From: Phytobacter massiliensis JC163
GTDB taxonomy: Bacteria; Pseudomonadota; Gammaproteobacteria; Enterobacterales; Enterobacteriaceae
Length of the DNA stretch: 43,550 nt
Direction of reading: 5' to 3'
NCBI RefSeq assembly: GCF_000321045.1
Contig: NZ_HE578945.1
Span: 330,828-374,377, forward strand
Shown here: piece after piece, positions 25,444 to 34,875 of the stretch
Position numbering within the stretch: position 1 is the first letter of the stretch
Layout: each line of letters begins with the position of its first letter
Position numbers and translations under genes: made by a program
Notes under the pieces: generated by a model
Database searches by the model: none
What the model was told of the DNA's origin: nothing
The model's input: only the letters and a program-made list of their open reading frames with translations

Positions 25444-28113
25444 CTACAGCAAGCTCTTGACGTAAGCGTCAATGTCGCTGATGTAATTTTCTATGCCTGG
25501 TGCATCTTTCTCACGGATTAAATGCTCCAGCGTTTCACATAACTGCTTACCAGGAACCAGATTAAGCATGGCAAACACCCCTTTCAGGCGGTGTGCTGTC
25601 TGAGCCAGTGCAGCGAAATCGCTTGTTGCCGATTCAGTATACAACCTCTTAACATCATCGGGAACTGTATCGACAAACAGCGCATAATAGCCGCTGGCGT
25701 GAAGTTCGGCATTTTCATCGCCCCCTAACGGCGACTCTACCACCTCTTCCTGCGCCAGCTGCTCTTCAATGAGCTGCAATATTGCCTCCTGCATTGCATT
25801 GCTCATATTAAAGTTGACGCGCAACTGACCGGGGCCAATTTTGCGCACGCCTGCCTCATCATCGCTTAAAAGCAACCCTGAGGATGTAAGATTAGACGGA
25901 TTATCGGTTAAATACAGATCGTATTCTTGACTTAATAATCTTTCATCCGGCGAAATACAACTTGCTCCCCAGCTCTCAAGCTGGCGAACCACGATATTGC
26001 GTATATCGCTTGAGGTGATGTCGATCATCGCCACCACGTCGTCCAGTAATTTCTCTTCTTCTTCTTCCGCCTGCGAATTGGCCGCCATCTTCACGTGCAG
26101 CGAATAGCGCGTGCCCAACTCTTCCCGCGCTTTGATATTCAGATGCCCGCCCAGTTTGCGCGCCAGCTGGTCGCAAAGCCAGAAGGTGAGGGCGTCGGCC
26201 TTACCAAACTGATCGCCCTGGGTGGCGTTCAGGAACGGGAAGTGCAGATTGTCGATCTCGCTATTACTCACGCCGTTGCCGGTGTCGAGAATGCGGAAGG
26301 TGAGTCTGTCATCCGCCGACTCATCTTTATTGACTTCGAGCGTGATTTTACCAATTTGCGTGGTGGTTACCGCGTACTGAATCAATAAAAGCAGAATACG
26401 TTTAAGCGCCTCGCGGTCGCCGTGCCGCTCCTCTTTACCAGGCAGATGGTTGTTGATGAGCAACTGTAGCCCTTTACGCTTGATGATCGGCAGCACCTGC
26501 GGCACCACTTCGTCAATAAGGTCCTGAATCGAGAACAGGGTAGACTGCCCCTTCCAGCTGTCATTCTCCAGCATATTCGCCAGCTGAATTTCATCCACCA
26601 GACGGGCGATGGATTCAGCGCGGTCCGCCAGCAGGTTGGTCTCTTTCTCGCCCAGCGCGGCGGCCTGGTCCGCCAGCGCTTTCACCGGCTGCTTTAGCGC
26701 CTCGGCGATATGGTGCATAAACGCCGCGCGCCCCTGCTGGTTTTTCTCATACAGGCGCTGAGCCTGCTTAAGCTTTTTATTGACCAGCACTTCGCGGTCC
26801 TGATCGCGGATGATAAAGATCTGCGTGCGCGACGCTACCTGGCTTCGGAACTGGCGAATTTCATACAGCTCATTATTGATTGTCGCCTGAATGACCCCCT
26901 GATGCTGGTCGGCCATCGCGGTGATGTTTTGCAGATTCAGGTGCGGGAGCAGGTGGTCGGCAATTTTATTACTGAGCACGGTGCGATTCGACTCCTGGTC
27001 GTGTACCAGCAGCCCCAGCGGCAGCAGGGAGACAATCTCTTCATTGAAGGCCCGCATCATCCGCAGTTCGTTGCTGTTACCCGCAGGCGCGAGATTGTCG
27101 CTCTGTCGCCCCGGCTGATGGCGAAAAGTGGTAAAGCCAAACAGCGCCAGCGCCAGTAGGCCAATATTCAACAACAGCGGCAGAAGGATATTTTGCAGCG
27201 TATCCAGCAGCAGGGTACCGAAAGGAACCTGCCAGACCAGCCGCAGGCCGGTGGAGTTGAGCGGCGAAGCGATTTCGATTTTCGAGCTGTTGAAATTAAT
27301 GGTGACGCTATCCGCGCTCTCTTTATCAGAAGCGCGCACGCTGTTCTGGGTGGTATCAGCATCAAGCCGGAAGCTCTCCAGCGGCATGCCTGGCGGAATC
27401 AGATCGTTGATGGGCAGATCAAAGGCAACCACAGTCGCCAGGTGCCCCGGCTGATTGAAGGTAGTGCGCAGGGTGAAGTAGTGCCCGTTCTGCCAGGCAA
27501 GGCGGCGCAGCGCCGAGAAACTCTCCCGCTCATCCAGCGCGTTCGCCTGCTGCAGCATCTCCGCGCGGCGGGAATCCACGATGTTGCCGATAGTGGACTC
27601 TTTAAACCCGGACGAGAGATCTTTCAGCGGCAGGGTAGAGACCAGAATCATGCTGTTATCCTGGCCGTTGAGGTAATACATCGACCACGGAACCGTCTCT
27701 GCGCCCCACAGGGTATCAAGATAGGTGGAAATACGCTGGGTCATCTCCAGCGTGGAGCTATCATGGGAGCCGAAAATAAGCGCTTCCGTCTTGCGGCGGG
27801 GCTTCTCCAGATAGTAAACATCCTGCTTAAGGCGCGTCTCCTGCAGGCCATCGCTGGCGCCGGTGGACGTTGCGGCGGCAATGTTGTCGTAAATTTGCCA
27901 GGTGGCGTAGCGCCAGGTATCGATGCGTTTGTGGATGGCATGGGTGATATCGACAACCTGATAGCTTTTATCTTTAAGCCAGGCGTTGACCGCACTTTGC
28001 ACCATCACTCCCATCGTCACCAGCAGGACGATAATCAACAGCAGGAAGAAACGGGTAATGTTGCCCGGTATTAAAGAAAATTTGCCTGGGATGGCGGTGT
28101 CTTTTCGACTCAT
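25444..28113 (-). CDS. rcsD: RcsD, phosphotransfer protein of the Rcs phosphorelay
   Basis: 889 aa, one shorter than E. coli RcsD. A cytoplasmic N-terminus (MSRKDTAIPGKFSLIPGN) differs from E. coli, then a membrane helix (about 21-42), a periplasmic sensor region, a second helix (about 300-325), a degenerate kinase-like region with no phosphorylatable His, and a C-terminal HPt domain with TAHRLKGVF (His841 by codon count) that passes phosphate from RcsC to RcsB. The ATG at 28113 is preferred over 28161 since the extra 16 residues have no counterpart in E. coli. Confidence 0.95.
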   Translation of the reverse strand: MSRKDTAIPGKFSLIPGNITRFFLLLIIVLLVTMGVMVQSAVNAWLKDKSYQVVDITHAIHKRIDTWRYATWQIYDNIAAATSTGASDGLQETRLKQDVYYLEKPRRKTEALIFGSHDSSTLEMTQRISTYLDTLWGAETVPWSMYYLNGQDNSMILVSTLPLKDLSSGFKESTIGNIVDSRRAEMLQQANALDERESFSALRRLAWQNGHYFTLRTTFNQPGHLATVVAFDLPINDLIPPGMPLESFRLDADTTQNSVRASDKESADSVTINFNSSKIEIASPLNSTGLRLVWQVPFGTLLLDTLQNILLPLLLNIGLLALALFGFTTFRHQPGRQSDNLAPAGNSNELRMMRAFNEEIVSLLPLGLLVHDQESNRTVLSNKIADHLLPHLNLQNITAMADQHQGVIQATINNELYEIRQFRSQVASRTQIFIIRDQDREVLVNKKLKQAQRLYEKNQQGRAAFMHHIAEALKQPVKALADQAAALGEKETNLLADRAESIARLVDEIQLANMLENDSWKGQSTLFSIQDLIDEVVPQVLPIIKRKGLQLLINNHLPGKEERHGDREALKRILLLLIQYAVTTTQIGKITLEVNKDESADDRLTFRILDTGNGVSNSEIDNLHFPFLNATQGDQFGKADALTFWLCDQLARKLGGHLNIKAREELGTRYSLHVKMAANSQAEEEEEKLLDDVVAMIDITSSDIRNIVVRQLESWGASCISPDERLLSQEYDLYLTDNPSNLTSSGLLLSDDEAGVRKIGPGQLRVNFNMSNAMQEAILQLIEEQLAQEEVVESPLGGDENAELHASGYYALFVDTVPDDVKRLYTESATSDFAALAQTAHRLKGVFAMLNLVPGKQLCETLEHLIREKDAPGIENYISDIDAYVKSLL

Positions 28114-28533
28114 TCGTGTGTGTAACCCGTAATGACAACACTGCAAAAGAAAACTCAGCACCCGCGCTGAGACAATGTTGCTGCCGTGCCTTAAGAGCCT
28201 CCAGCGGTCGTGGCGGTCCTGTAGATGTTATGTTGCAGAGCAGTGCACAGCAGGCAGTATATCGGGTAATGAGTGAATTTCCAGACTCTCGTTGCGCCAG
28301 AAAGCCCGAGGTGCAGATAAAAATCAGCTCAATGACGAAACGGGTGAGCGCCGTTTGCTGGTCAGGAAAGGCGGAAATATTTAGCGTTTCGCTACGAAAA
28401 AGCGCACTTATTATCAAGAAAATAAGAATAAGCTTAAAAAAGTAGCGCTTTTCTGGCATGGAAATTGTTTAATTAATATCCATTACAAAATGATTAGCGA
28501 ACCGGTTAATGCTTGCGCTACAGACGTGACGGC
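28114..28533. other. rcsD-micF gap with no recognised gene
   Basis: About 420 bp between the rcsD start and the micF terminator. It must contain the rcsD promoter and leader. Open frames exist on both strands but have no recognisable product, Shine-Dalgarno or family resemblance. It becomes AT-rich towards micF. Confidence 0.5.
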
Positions 28534-28626
28534 AAAAAAAACCGAATGCCAGGCATTCGGTCGTAATTGGGGTAAACAGACATTCAGAATCGAATGACGG
28601 TAATAAATAAAGTTAATGATGATAGC
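28534..28626 (-). ncRNA. micF: MicF antisense small RNA
   Basis: The minus strand from 28626 reads GCTATCATCATTAACTTTAT, the same as E. coli MicF. It continues with ATGTCTGTTTACCCC and ends in the terminator hairpin ACCGAATGCC-AGGCATTCGGT plus eight T. Length is 93 nt as in E. coli. MicF pairs with the ompF mRNA leader with Hfq and blocks its translation, and also lowers lrp. It is divergent from ompC, with a TATAAA -10 at 28636-28631. Differences from E. coli lie mostly outside the 5' pairing region. Confidence 0.95.
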
Positions 28627-28783
28627 GATGTTTATATTAGTTGCGATTGGCTAGCGCGGTTTTGCATTCAGTGCTAAAAACATTTTTTAAATGTAACTCG
28701 CTGAAAATTAATGTATTTATATTATTTTTTGATTTTCAATGCTCTGCCAATTAACTATTTGTGCTAAAAAAAGTTCCCTCAAT

Positions 28784-28860
28784 TTTACAAATTGAAACAC
28801 CTTGCATGAAATATGAAACATCTTCAAAGTTTTCGTATCATATTCGTATTGGATTATTCT
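28784..28860 (+). promoter_or_regulatory. OmpR-binding sites and promoter of ompC
   Basis: Three 20-bp OmpR-type sites in series: TTTACAAATTGAAACACCTT (28784-28803), TGCATGAAATATGAAACATC (28803-28822) and a weaker one to about 28843, with the GAAAC/GAAACA cores of E. coli C1-C3. They abut a -10 TATTCT (28855-28860) in TTGGATTATTCTG, as in E. coli. Phosphorylated OmpR should activate ompC, and probably micF, from here. Confidence 0.8.
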
Positions 28861-28952
28861 GTATTTTTAAGGAAAATGGAACCAGCGGACTGATTAGAGG
28901 ATTGATCAGTGAGCAGTGGCTATAAAAACGCATATAACAGAGGGTTAATAAC

Positions 28953-30080
28953 ATGAAAGTTAAAGTACTGTCCCTCCTGGTACCAGCACTGCTGGTAGCA
29001 GGCGCAGCGAATGCGGCAGAAATTTATAACAAAGACGGCAACAAATTAGATTTATACGGTAAAGTCGACGGCCTGCACTATTTCTCCAATGACGACGGCC
29101 CGGACGGCGACCAGACTTACCTGCGTTTCGGTTTTAAAGGCGAAACTCAGGTCAACGACCAGATCACCGGCTACGGCCAGTGGGAATACAACGTTCAGGC
29201 GAACGATACCGAAGGCTCAAGCGATCAGGCCTGGACCCGTCTGGCGTTTGCCGGTCTGCGCGTTGGCGATGCAGGCTCCTTCGACTATGGTCGTAACTAC
29301 GGCATCAACTATGACGTTACCTCCTGGACCGACGTTCTGCCGGAATTCGGCGGCGACACCTACGGTGCAGACAACTTCATGCAATCCCGTGCTAACGGCG
29401 TTGCTACCTACCGCAACACCGATTTCTTCGGCCTGGTTGACGGCCTGAACTTTGCCCTGCAGTACCAGGGTAAAAACGGCAGCGTCAGCGGCGAAAACAA
29501 CACCGATGGCGGCCGCAGCACCCTGAACCAGAACGGCGACGGCTACGGTATGTCCCTCTCCTACGATCTGGGCGAAGGCTTCAGCGTAGCAGGCGCAATG
29601 TCCAGCTCTAAACGTACAGCTGACCAGAACGACGCTGGCATCTACGGCCATGGCGATCGCGCAGAAGTGTACAGCGGCGGCCTGAAATATGACGCGAACA
29701 ACGTTTACCTGGCGGCGCAGTACACCCAGACTTATAACGCCACCCGTTTCGGCGACTCTCAGAACGGCAGCAGCGTTTACGGCTTCGCTGATAAAGCGCA
29801 GAACTTCGAAGTGGTTGCTCAGTACCAGTTCGACTTCGGCCTGCGTCCGTCTCTGGCCTACCTGCAGTCCAAAGGTAAAGACGTAAGCAACGGCACCCGC
29901 GATTTCGGCGACCAGGATCTGCTGAAATATTTCGACGTTGGCGCGACTTACTACTTCAACAAAAACATGTCCACCTATGTTGATTACAAAATCAACCTGC
30001 TGGACGAAAACACCTTTACCCGCCAGGCGGGTATCAGCACCGACGACGTTGTCGCCCTTGGCCTGGTTTACCAGTTCTAA
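28953..30080 (+). CDS. ompC: OmpC, general porin
   Basis: 375 aa. Residues 1-21 ([21 protein letters not shown]) are the signal peptide; the mature protein begins [19 protein letters not shown]. It is a trimeric 16-strand barrel; the constriction loop L3 holds [14 protein letters not shown], and the chain ends in ALGLVYQF with the terminal Phe needed for Bam recognition. The C-terminal strands [21 protein letters not shown] and the position beside micF mark it as OmpC rather than OmpF. External loops (e.g. [16 protein letters not shown]) are the variable parts. AGAGGG precedes the start after a long leader, the known target zone of sRNAs such as MicC. Confidence 0.96.
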   Translation: MKVKVLSLLVPALLVAGAANAAEIYNKDGNKLDLYGKVDGLHYFSNDDGPDGDQTYLRFGFKGETQVNDQITGYGQWEYNVQANDTEGSSDQAWTRLAFAGLRVGDAGSFDYGRNYGINYDVTSWTDVLPEFGGDTYGADNFMQSRANGVATYRNTDFFGLVDGLNFALQYQGKNGSVSGENNTDGGRSTLNQNGDGYGMSLSYDLGEGFSVAGAMSSSKRTADQNDAGIYGHGDRAEVYSGGLKYDANNVYLAAQYTQTYNATRFGDSQNGSSVYGFADKAQNFEVVAQYQFDFGLRPSLAYLQSKGKDVSNGTRDFGDQDLLKYFDVGATYYFNKNMSTYVDYKINLLDENTFTRQAGISTDDVVALGLVYQF

Positions 30081-30100
30081 GAGACACTTCTCGTTGCTCA

Positions 30101-30125
30101 GGGGGCCATCCGGCCCCTTTTTTTA
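30101..30125 (+). terminator. Rho-independent terminator of ompC
   Basis: GGGGCC-ATCC-GGCCCC followed by seven T, 20 nt after the ompC stop. Confidence 0.92.
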
Positions 30126-30197
30126 TGCCGCCTGCGCATCCCACCCCCCGCCGTTTTTGGTGTAACCTTGCCGCGCACAAATAAAAGAGAAATAACC

Positions 30198-31232
30198 ATG
30201 AAAAAGTTACTGCGTGCTGGTCTGCTCTGCCTGCTGGCGATGCTCAGCGGCTGCGACAACGAACCGGCCTCGCGGCAAACCGTGCTTGCGGGCAAAACGA
30301 TGGGCACCACCTGGCGAGTAAGCCTGGTCGATATTGACGAGGCGCGGGCAAAAACCCTGACGCAGAACATTCAGGCCCGTCTGGATGCCGATGACAGGCT
30401 GCTGTCAACGTGGAAACCCGATTCGGCGTTAATGCGTTTCAACCGCTCCACCAGCCTGGCCCCGTGGCCCGTCAGCCCGGCGCTTGCCGATATCGTTACC
30501 GTGTCGCTGCGTGTTGGCGCGGAAACTCGTGGGGCGATGGATATTACCGTGGGCCCGCTGGTCAATTTATGGGGCTTCGGGCCGGATAAACAGCCTCTTC
30601 ACGTCCCGGACCCGCAGCAGATTAATGCCGCTAAAGCCCGCACCGGCTTACAGCATCTACGGGTGATTAACGAGGCGCAGCAGCAGTACCTGCAAAAAGA
30701 TCTGCCGGATCTGTTTGTCGACCTTTCAACCGTAGGGGAGGGGTACGCCGCCGATCATCTGGCCCGCCTGTTGGAACAGGAGGGGATTAGCCGTTATCTG
30801 GTGTCGGTCGGCGGCGCGCTGGTGAGCCGCGGACTGAACGGTAAGGATCGCGCGTGGCGGGTTGCCATCCAGAAGCCCACCGACCGCGAAAACGCGGTGC
30901 AGGCGGTGGTGGATATCAACGGCCACGGTATCAGCACCTCAGGAAGCTATCGCAACTATTATGAGCTGGACGGCAAACGCATCTCCCACGTTATCGATCC
31001 GCAGACCGGTCGCCCGATTGACCATAAGCTTGTTTCGGTTACCGTTATCTCCCCCACGGCGCTGGAGGCGGACGCCTGGGACACCGGGTTAATGGTGCTG
31101 GGCCCGCAGAGGGCGCGGGAAGTGGTGGAGCAGCAGAAGCTCGCGGTCTATATGATCGTCCGTGAGGGCGATAAGTTTGTGAGCTGGATGTCGCCGCAGT
31201 TTGCCGCTTTTTTACTGGACGAGCAGAATTAA
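30198..31232 (+). CDS. apbE: ApbE, FAD:protein FMN transferase lipoprotein
   Basis: 344 aa. Residues 1-20 are a lipoprotein signal with lipobox LLAMLSGC; Cys is followed by Asp, an inner-membrane retention signal. ApbE moves FMN from FAD to Thr residues of proteins such as the NqrB/RnfG type in the periplasm. The family motifs GKTMGTTWRV, TVGPLVNLWGFGP, DLSTVGEGYAADHLA, VSVGGALVSRG and SHVIDPQTGRPI are all present, with the Mg ligands in DAWDTGLMVLG. ATG 30198 starts the signal peptide; the in-frame ATG at 30168 adds non-signal residues. Its stop overlaps the Ada box of ada. Confidence 0.95.
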   Translation: MKKLLRAGLLCLLAMLSGCDNEPASRQTVLAGKTMGTTWRVSLVDIDEARAKTLTQNIQARLDADDRLLSTWKPDSALMRFNRSTSLAPWPVSPALADIVTVSLRVGAETRGAMDITVGPLVNLWGFGPDKQPLHVPDPQQINAAKARTGLQHLRVINEAQQQYLQKDLPDLFVDLSTVGEGYAADHLARLLEQEGISRYLVSVGGALVSRGLNGKDRAWRVAIQKPTDRENAVQAVVDINGHGISTSGSYRNYYELDGKRISHVIDPQTGRPIDHKLVSVTVISPTALEADAWDTGLMVLGPQRAREVVEQQKLAVYMIVREGDKFVSWMSPQFAAFLLDEQN

Positions 31233-31239
31233 AAAGCAA
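31227..31239 (+). promoter_or_regulatory. Ada box of the ada-alkB operon
   Basis: AAT-N6-GCAA, the published methylated-Ada recognition arrangement, spanning the apbE stop codon. A TATGCT -10 lies 43 bp downstream at 31282-31287, which places the box around -60 of the transcript, close to its position at E. coli ada. Confidence 0.65.
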
Positions 31240-31304
31240 GAATACGGGTTTTAACCGCCGGTTTTTCGCGCACAGTAGGGCTATGCTTGAAAGAGGAGCC
31301 TGAA

Positions 31305-32378
31305 ATGAAAACAGCCACAACTTTTGCGATGCCGCTTACCGATGAGCAGCGCTGGCAGGCGGTCTGCGAACGCGATCCCGCCTACGACGGCCAGTTTGTT
31401 TTCGCGGTGCGCACCACCGGCATCTGCTGTCGTCCCTCCTGCCGGTCACGGCGACCCCTGCGCGGCAACGTGCGCTTTTTTGTCGACGTCGCCAGCGCGC
31501 TGGCGGCGGGGTTTCGCCCCTGCAAACGCTGCCAGCCTGCCAGCATCGACCCCCAACAGCAGCGGCTGCGGAAAGTTGAAATAGCCTGCGACCTGCTGGC
31601 GCAGGAGAGCGCCATCACTCTCGACGCGCTGGCCGACGCCGTTGGCATGAGCCGCTGGCATTTTCACCGCCTGTTTAAAACCGTCACCGGGCTGACGCCA
31701 AAACGCTGGCAGCTCGCTTTCCGCGCCCGGCGGCTACGCGATGCGCTTAGCGCCAGCCAGAAGGTGACCGATGCCGTACTGGCGGCAGGCTTCCCGGACA
31801 GCAGCAGCTATTACCGTCAGGCCGATGCGGCGCTGGGGATGACGGCGCGGCAATATCGCGATGGCGGCGAGAGCGCCACGGTTTACTATGCGCTCAGCCC
31901 TTGTTCGCTGGGCCGCTGCCTGGTGGCGCAAAGCGAGCGCGGAATCTGCGCCATCTTGCTGGCCGACAGCGACGAGGCGCTGCTGGCGGAGCTGCGGCAC
32001 ATTTTCCCCCGGGCCTTCTGCGAGCCGGGAAGTGAAGCGTACGCTATAGAGGTGGAGCAGGTGATTCGCCATCTGGATAACCCGGCCACGCCTTTTACTC
32101 TGCCGTTGGATCTGCAGGGTACCGCCTTTCAGCTCCAGGTCTGGAACGCGCTCCGCGCCATCCCGCCGGGCCAGACGGTAAGCTACCAGGCGCTGGCCGA
32201 GCGTATCGGCAGGCCCGCGGCGGTACGTGCCGTGGCGAGCGCCTGCGCCGCCAATAAGCTGGCTATCGTTGTGCCCTGTCACCGGGTGGTGCGGGCCGAC
32301 GGGACGCGCTCCGGCTACCGCTGGGGCCCCGCGCGCAAGGCGCAGCTTTTAATGAAAGAGTCTGATAAGGAGTCCTGA
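31305..32378 (+). CDS. ada: Ada, bifunctional methyltransferase and transcriptional activator
   Basis: 357 aa. The N-terminal zinc domain takes methyl groups from DNA phosphotriesters; its ligands are Cys42 (the acceptor), Cys46, and FRPCKRC (Cys73, Cys76). An AraC-type helix-turn-helix (about 95-185, ALADAVGMSRWHFHRLFK) follows. The C-terminal O6-alkylguanine-DNA alkyltransferase domain has IVVPCHRVV with acceptor Cys325 and the RAVASACAANK helix. Methylation at Cys42 turns Ada into an activator of ada-alkB. AGGAG precedes ATG 31305; an ATG at 31287 lies upstream of that ribosome site. Its TGA overlaps the alkB ATG. Confidence 0.96.
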   Translation: MKTATTFAMPLTDEQRWQAVCERDPAYDGQFVFAVRTTGICCRPSCRSRRPLRGNVRFFVDVASALAAGFRPCKRCQPASIDPQQQRLRKVEIACDLLAQESAITLDALADAVGMSRWHFHRLFKTVTGLTPKRWQLAFRARRLRDALSASQKVTDAVLAAGFPDSSSYYRQADAALGMTARQYRDGGESATVYYALSPCSLGRCLVAQSERGICAILLADSDEALLAELRHIFPRAFCEPGSEAYAIEVEQVIRHLDNPATPFTLPLDLQGTAFQLQVWNALRAIPPGQTVSYQALAERIGRPAAVRAVASACAANKLAIVVPCHRVVRADGTRSGYRWGPARKAQLLMKESDKES

Positions 32379-33028
32379 TGCTGGATCTGTTTGCGGAAGA
32401 AGAGCCCTGGCAGGAGCCGCTCGCCCCCGGCGCGGTGGTGCTGCGCCGCTTTGCCAGAGCCCGGGCCGGGGCGCTGATAAGCGCTATTGAAGCGGTAGCC
32501 GCCGTTTCGCCGCTGCGACAGATGGTCACCCCTGGCGGGTACACGATGTCGGTGGCGATGACTAACTGTGGCGAGGTGGGCTGGACGACCGACCGCCGCG
32601 GCTATCTCTATTCTGCCACCGATCCGCTCACCCGTGCGCCCTGGCCGCCAATGCCCGCCGCGTTTAGCGCGCTGTGCCATCAGGCGGCGGTGGCCGCTGG
32701 CTACCCTGATTTCCAGCCCGATGCCTGCCTGATTAACCGCTACGCGCCGGGGGCGAAGCTGTCGCTGCATCAGGATAAAGACGAGCCGGATCTGCACGCG
32801 CCGATTGTCTCTGTCTCGCTTGGCCTGCCCGCGGTGTTTCAGTTTGGCGGCCTTAAGCGCAACGATCCGCTACAGCGTATTATGCTGGAGCACGGGGATG
32901 TGGTGGTCTGGGGCGGCCCGTCGCGTCTGTTTTATCATGGTATTTTGCCGTTGAAAGCAGGGCAGCACCCGGCCACGGGTGACTGTCGCTACAACCTGAC
33001 GTTCCGCCAGGCCCGAAAGGTTGAATAA
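32378..33028 (+). CDS. alkB: AlkB, alpha-ketoglutarate-dependent DNA dioxygenase
   Basis: 216 aa, the E. coli length. It oxidatively removes methyl groups from 1-methyladenine and 3-methylcytosine in DNA and RNA using Fe(II) and 2-oxoglutarate. Iron ligands are His131 and Asp133 (LHQDKDE) and His187 (FYHGI), by codon count; Arg residues in CRYNLTFRQAR bind 2-oxoglutarate. The nucleotide lid region includes YTMSVAMTNCG. It is translationally coupled to ada (TGATG). Confidence 0.96.
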   Translation: MLDLFAEEEPWQEPLAPGAVVLRRFARARAGALISAIEAVAAVSPLRQMVTPGGYTMSVAMTNCGEVGWTTDRRGYLYSATDPLTRAPWPPMPAAFSALCHQAAVAAGYPDFQPDACLINRYAPGAKLSLHQDKDEPDLHAPIVSVSLGLPAVFQFGGLKRNDPLQRIMLEHGDVVVWGGPSRLFYHGILPLKAGQHPATGDCRYNLTFRQARKVE

Positions 33029-33101
33029 AAATAAGAATTATTCTTGATGAAAACAGTCAGCCGTTTAAACTGCTGGCTGTTTTTGTTGACCGGGTTTTGT
33101 T

Positions 33102-34745
33102 ATGGAACTTCTCCTGCTGGTCTGGCGGCAGTACCGCTGGCCTTTCATCGCCGTTCTCGCGCTCACGCTGGTCAGCGCGGCGCTTGGTATTGGACTCATC
33201 GCTTTTATCAACCTGCGCCTTATCGAAACGGTGGATATGTCTCTTAGCGTATTGCCGGAGTTTCTGGGGCTGCTGCTGCTGTTGATGGCGGTGACCCTCG
33301 GCTCGCAGCTGGCGCTGACAACCCTGGGGCATCACTTTGTCTACCGTCTGCGCAGCGAATTTATCAAGCGAATCCTCGACACGCCCGTCGAGCGCATTGA
33401 ACAGCTGGGCAGTGCCTCGCTGCTCGCCGGTCTCACCAGCGACGTGCGTAATATTACCATCGCCTTTGTGCGCCTGCCGGAGCTGGTGCAGGGGATCATT
33501 CTGACAATAGGATCGTCCGCTTATCTGGCCTGGCTCTCCGGCAAGATGCTGATGATCACCGCCCTGTGGATGGCGATCACCATCTGGGGCGGGTTTATGC
33601 TGGTCTCCCGGGTCTATAAACATATGGCGACCCTGCGCGAAACCGAAGATAAGCTGTATCAGGATTTCCAGACCGTGCTGGAAGGGCGCAAAGAGCTGAC
33701 CCTTAACCGCGAACGCGCCGAACATATCTTTGAAAAGCACTATCTGCCGGACGCAAGGGAGTATCGCCACCATATTATTCGCGCCGACACCTTCCACCTG
33801 AGCGCGGTGAACTGGTCGAACATTATGATGCTGGGCGCCATCGGGCTGGTTTTCTGGATGGCGAACAGTCTGGGCTGGGCGGATACCAACGTCGCCGCTA
33901 CCTACTCGCTGATGCTGTTATTCCTGCGCACCCCGCTGCTCTCTGCGGTGGGGGCGCTGCCGACCTTGTTGAGCGCCCAGGTCGCGTTCAGAAAGCTTAA
34001 GCAATTTTCGCTGGCCCCTTATAACGCCGCGTTTCCCCGCCCCCAGCGCTACCCGAACTGGCAGACGCTGGAACTGCGCGACGTGGTGTTTCATTATCAG
34101 GACAACAACTTTGCCGTCGGGCCGATTAACCTCACGCTTAAGCGCGGCGAACTGGTGTTTCTCATTGGCGGTAACGGCAGCGGCAAATCCACGCTGGCGA
34201 TGCTGCTGACCGGGCTGTACCAGCCGGTATCCGGGCAGATCCTGCTTGATGGCCAGCCGTTGGCGCAGGAGAAGCCGGAAGATTACCGCAAGCTGTTCTC
34301 GGCGGTGTTCACCGACGTCTGGCTGTTTGACCAGCTACTGGGAGCCGATGGTCAGCAGGCAGACCCGACGCTGGTGGACAAGTGGCTGCACCAGCTAAAA
34401 ATGTCCCACAAGCTGGAGCTGGCGGACGGTAAAATCCTCAATCTGAAGCTGTCGAAAGGGCAGAAAAAGCGTGTGGCGCTGCTGCTGGCGCTGGCGGAGG
34501 AGCGTGACATACTGCTGCTGGACGAGTGGGCTGCCGATCAGGACCCGCATTTCCGCCGCGAGTTCTACCAGGTGCTGCTGCCGCTGATGCAGGAGATGGG
34601 TAAAACCATTTTCGCCATCAGCCACGACGATCACTACTTCATTCACGCCGACCGGCTGCTGGAGATGCGCAACGGTAAGCTTAGCGAACTTACCGGCGAA
34701 GAGCGGGACCTCGCCTCCCGCGACGCGGTTGCCCGCACCGCCTGA
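33102..34745 (+). CDS. yojI: YojI, ABC exporter (microcin J25 efflux type)
   Basis: 547 aa, matching E. coli YojI closely. It is a half-transporter: six membrane helices (about 1-310) fused to a nucleotide-binding domain. Walker A is GGNGSGKST (about 357-365), the signature is [14 protein letters not shown], and Walker B is DILLLDEW, with the switch His in AISHDDHYF. The E. coli protein pumps out microcin J25 together with TolC; other substrates are not settled. It begins 73 bp after alkB, with an AAGAAT-T-ATTCTT dyad in the gap. Confidence 0.95.
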   Translation: MELLLLVWRQYRWPFIAVLALTLVSAALGIGLIAFINLRLIETVDMSLSVLPEFLGLLLLLMAVTLGSQLALTTLGHHFVYRLRSEFIKRILDTPVERIEQLGSASLLAGLTSDVRNITIAFVRLPELVQGIILTIGSSAYLAWLSGKMLMITALWMAITIWGGFMLVSRVYKHMATLRETEDKLYQDFQTVLEGRKELTLNRERAEHIFEKHYLPDAREYRHHIIRADTFHLSAVNWSNIMMLGAIGLVFWMANSLGWADTNVAATYSLMLLFLRTPLLSAVGALPTLLSAQVAFRKLKQFSLAPYNAAFPRPQRYPNWQTLELRDVVFHYQDNNFAVGPINLTLKRGELVFLIGGNGSGKSTLAMLLTGLYQPVSGQILLDGQPLAQEKPEDYRKLFSAVFTDVWLFDQLLGADGQQADPTLVDKWLHQLKMSHKLELADGKILNLKLSKGQKKRVALLLALAEERDILLLDEWAADQDPHFRREFYQVLLPLMQEMGKTIFAISHDDHYFIHADRLLEMRNGKLSELTGEERDLASRDAVARTA

Positions 34746-34749
34746 ATCC

Positions 34750-34785
34750 CTGCGCCCTGAATTACCGGGGCGCAGTCTGTTTTTT
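34750..34785 (+). terminator. Rho-independent terminator of yojI
   Basis: CTGCGCCC-(about 10 nt)-GGGCGCAG then TCTGTTTTTT, just after the yojI stop. Confidence 0.85.
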
Positions 34786-34875
34786 CGCCACTGCGCCACC
34801 TCGTTTATTATTATTTACAAAACCTGCCGCTATGCTTAAACCTGCTTCGCTTTCATAACACGCAGGGAATTTTTC

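Noticed and set aside
28116..28445. Plus-strand open frame of 109 codons between rcsD and micF
   Set aside because: No Shine-Dalgarno, no resemblance to known proteins, atypical composition; could be chance.
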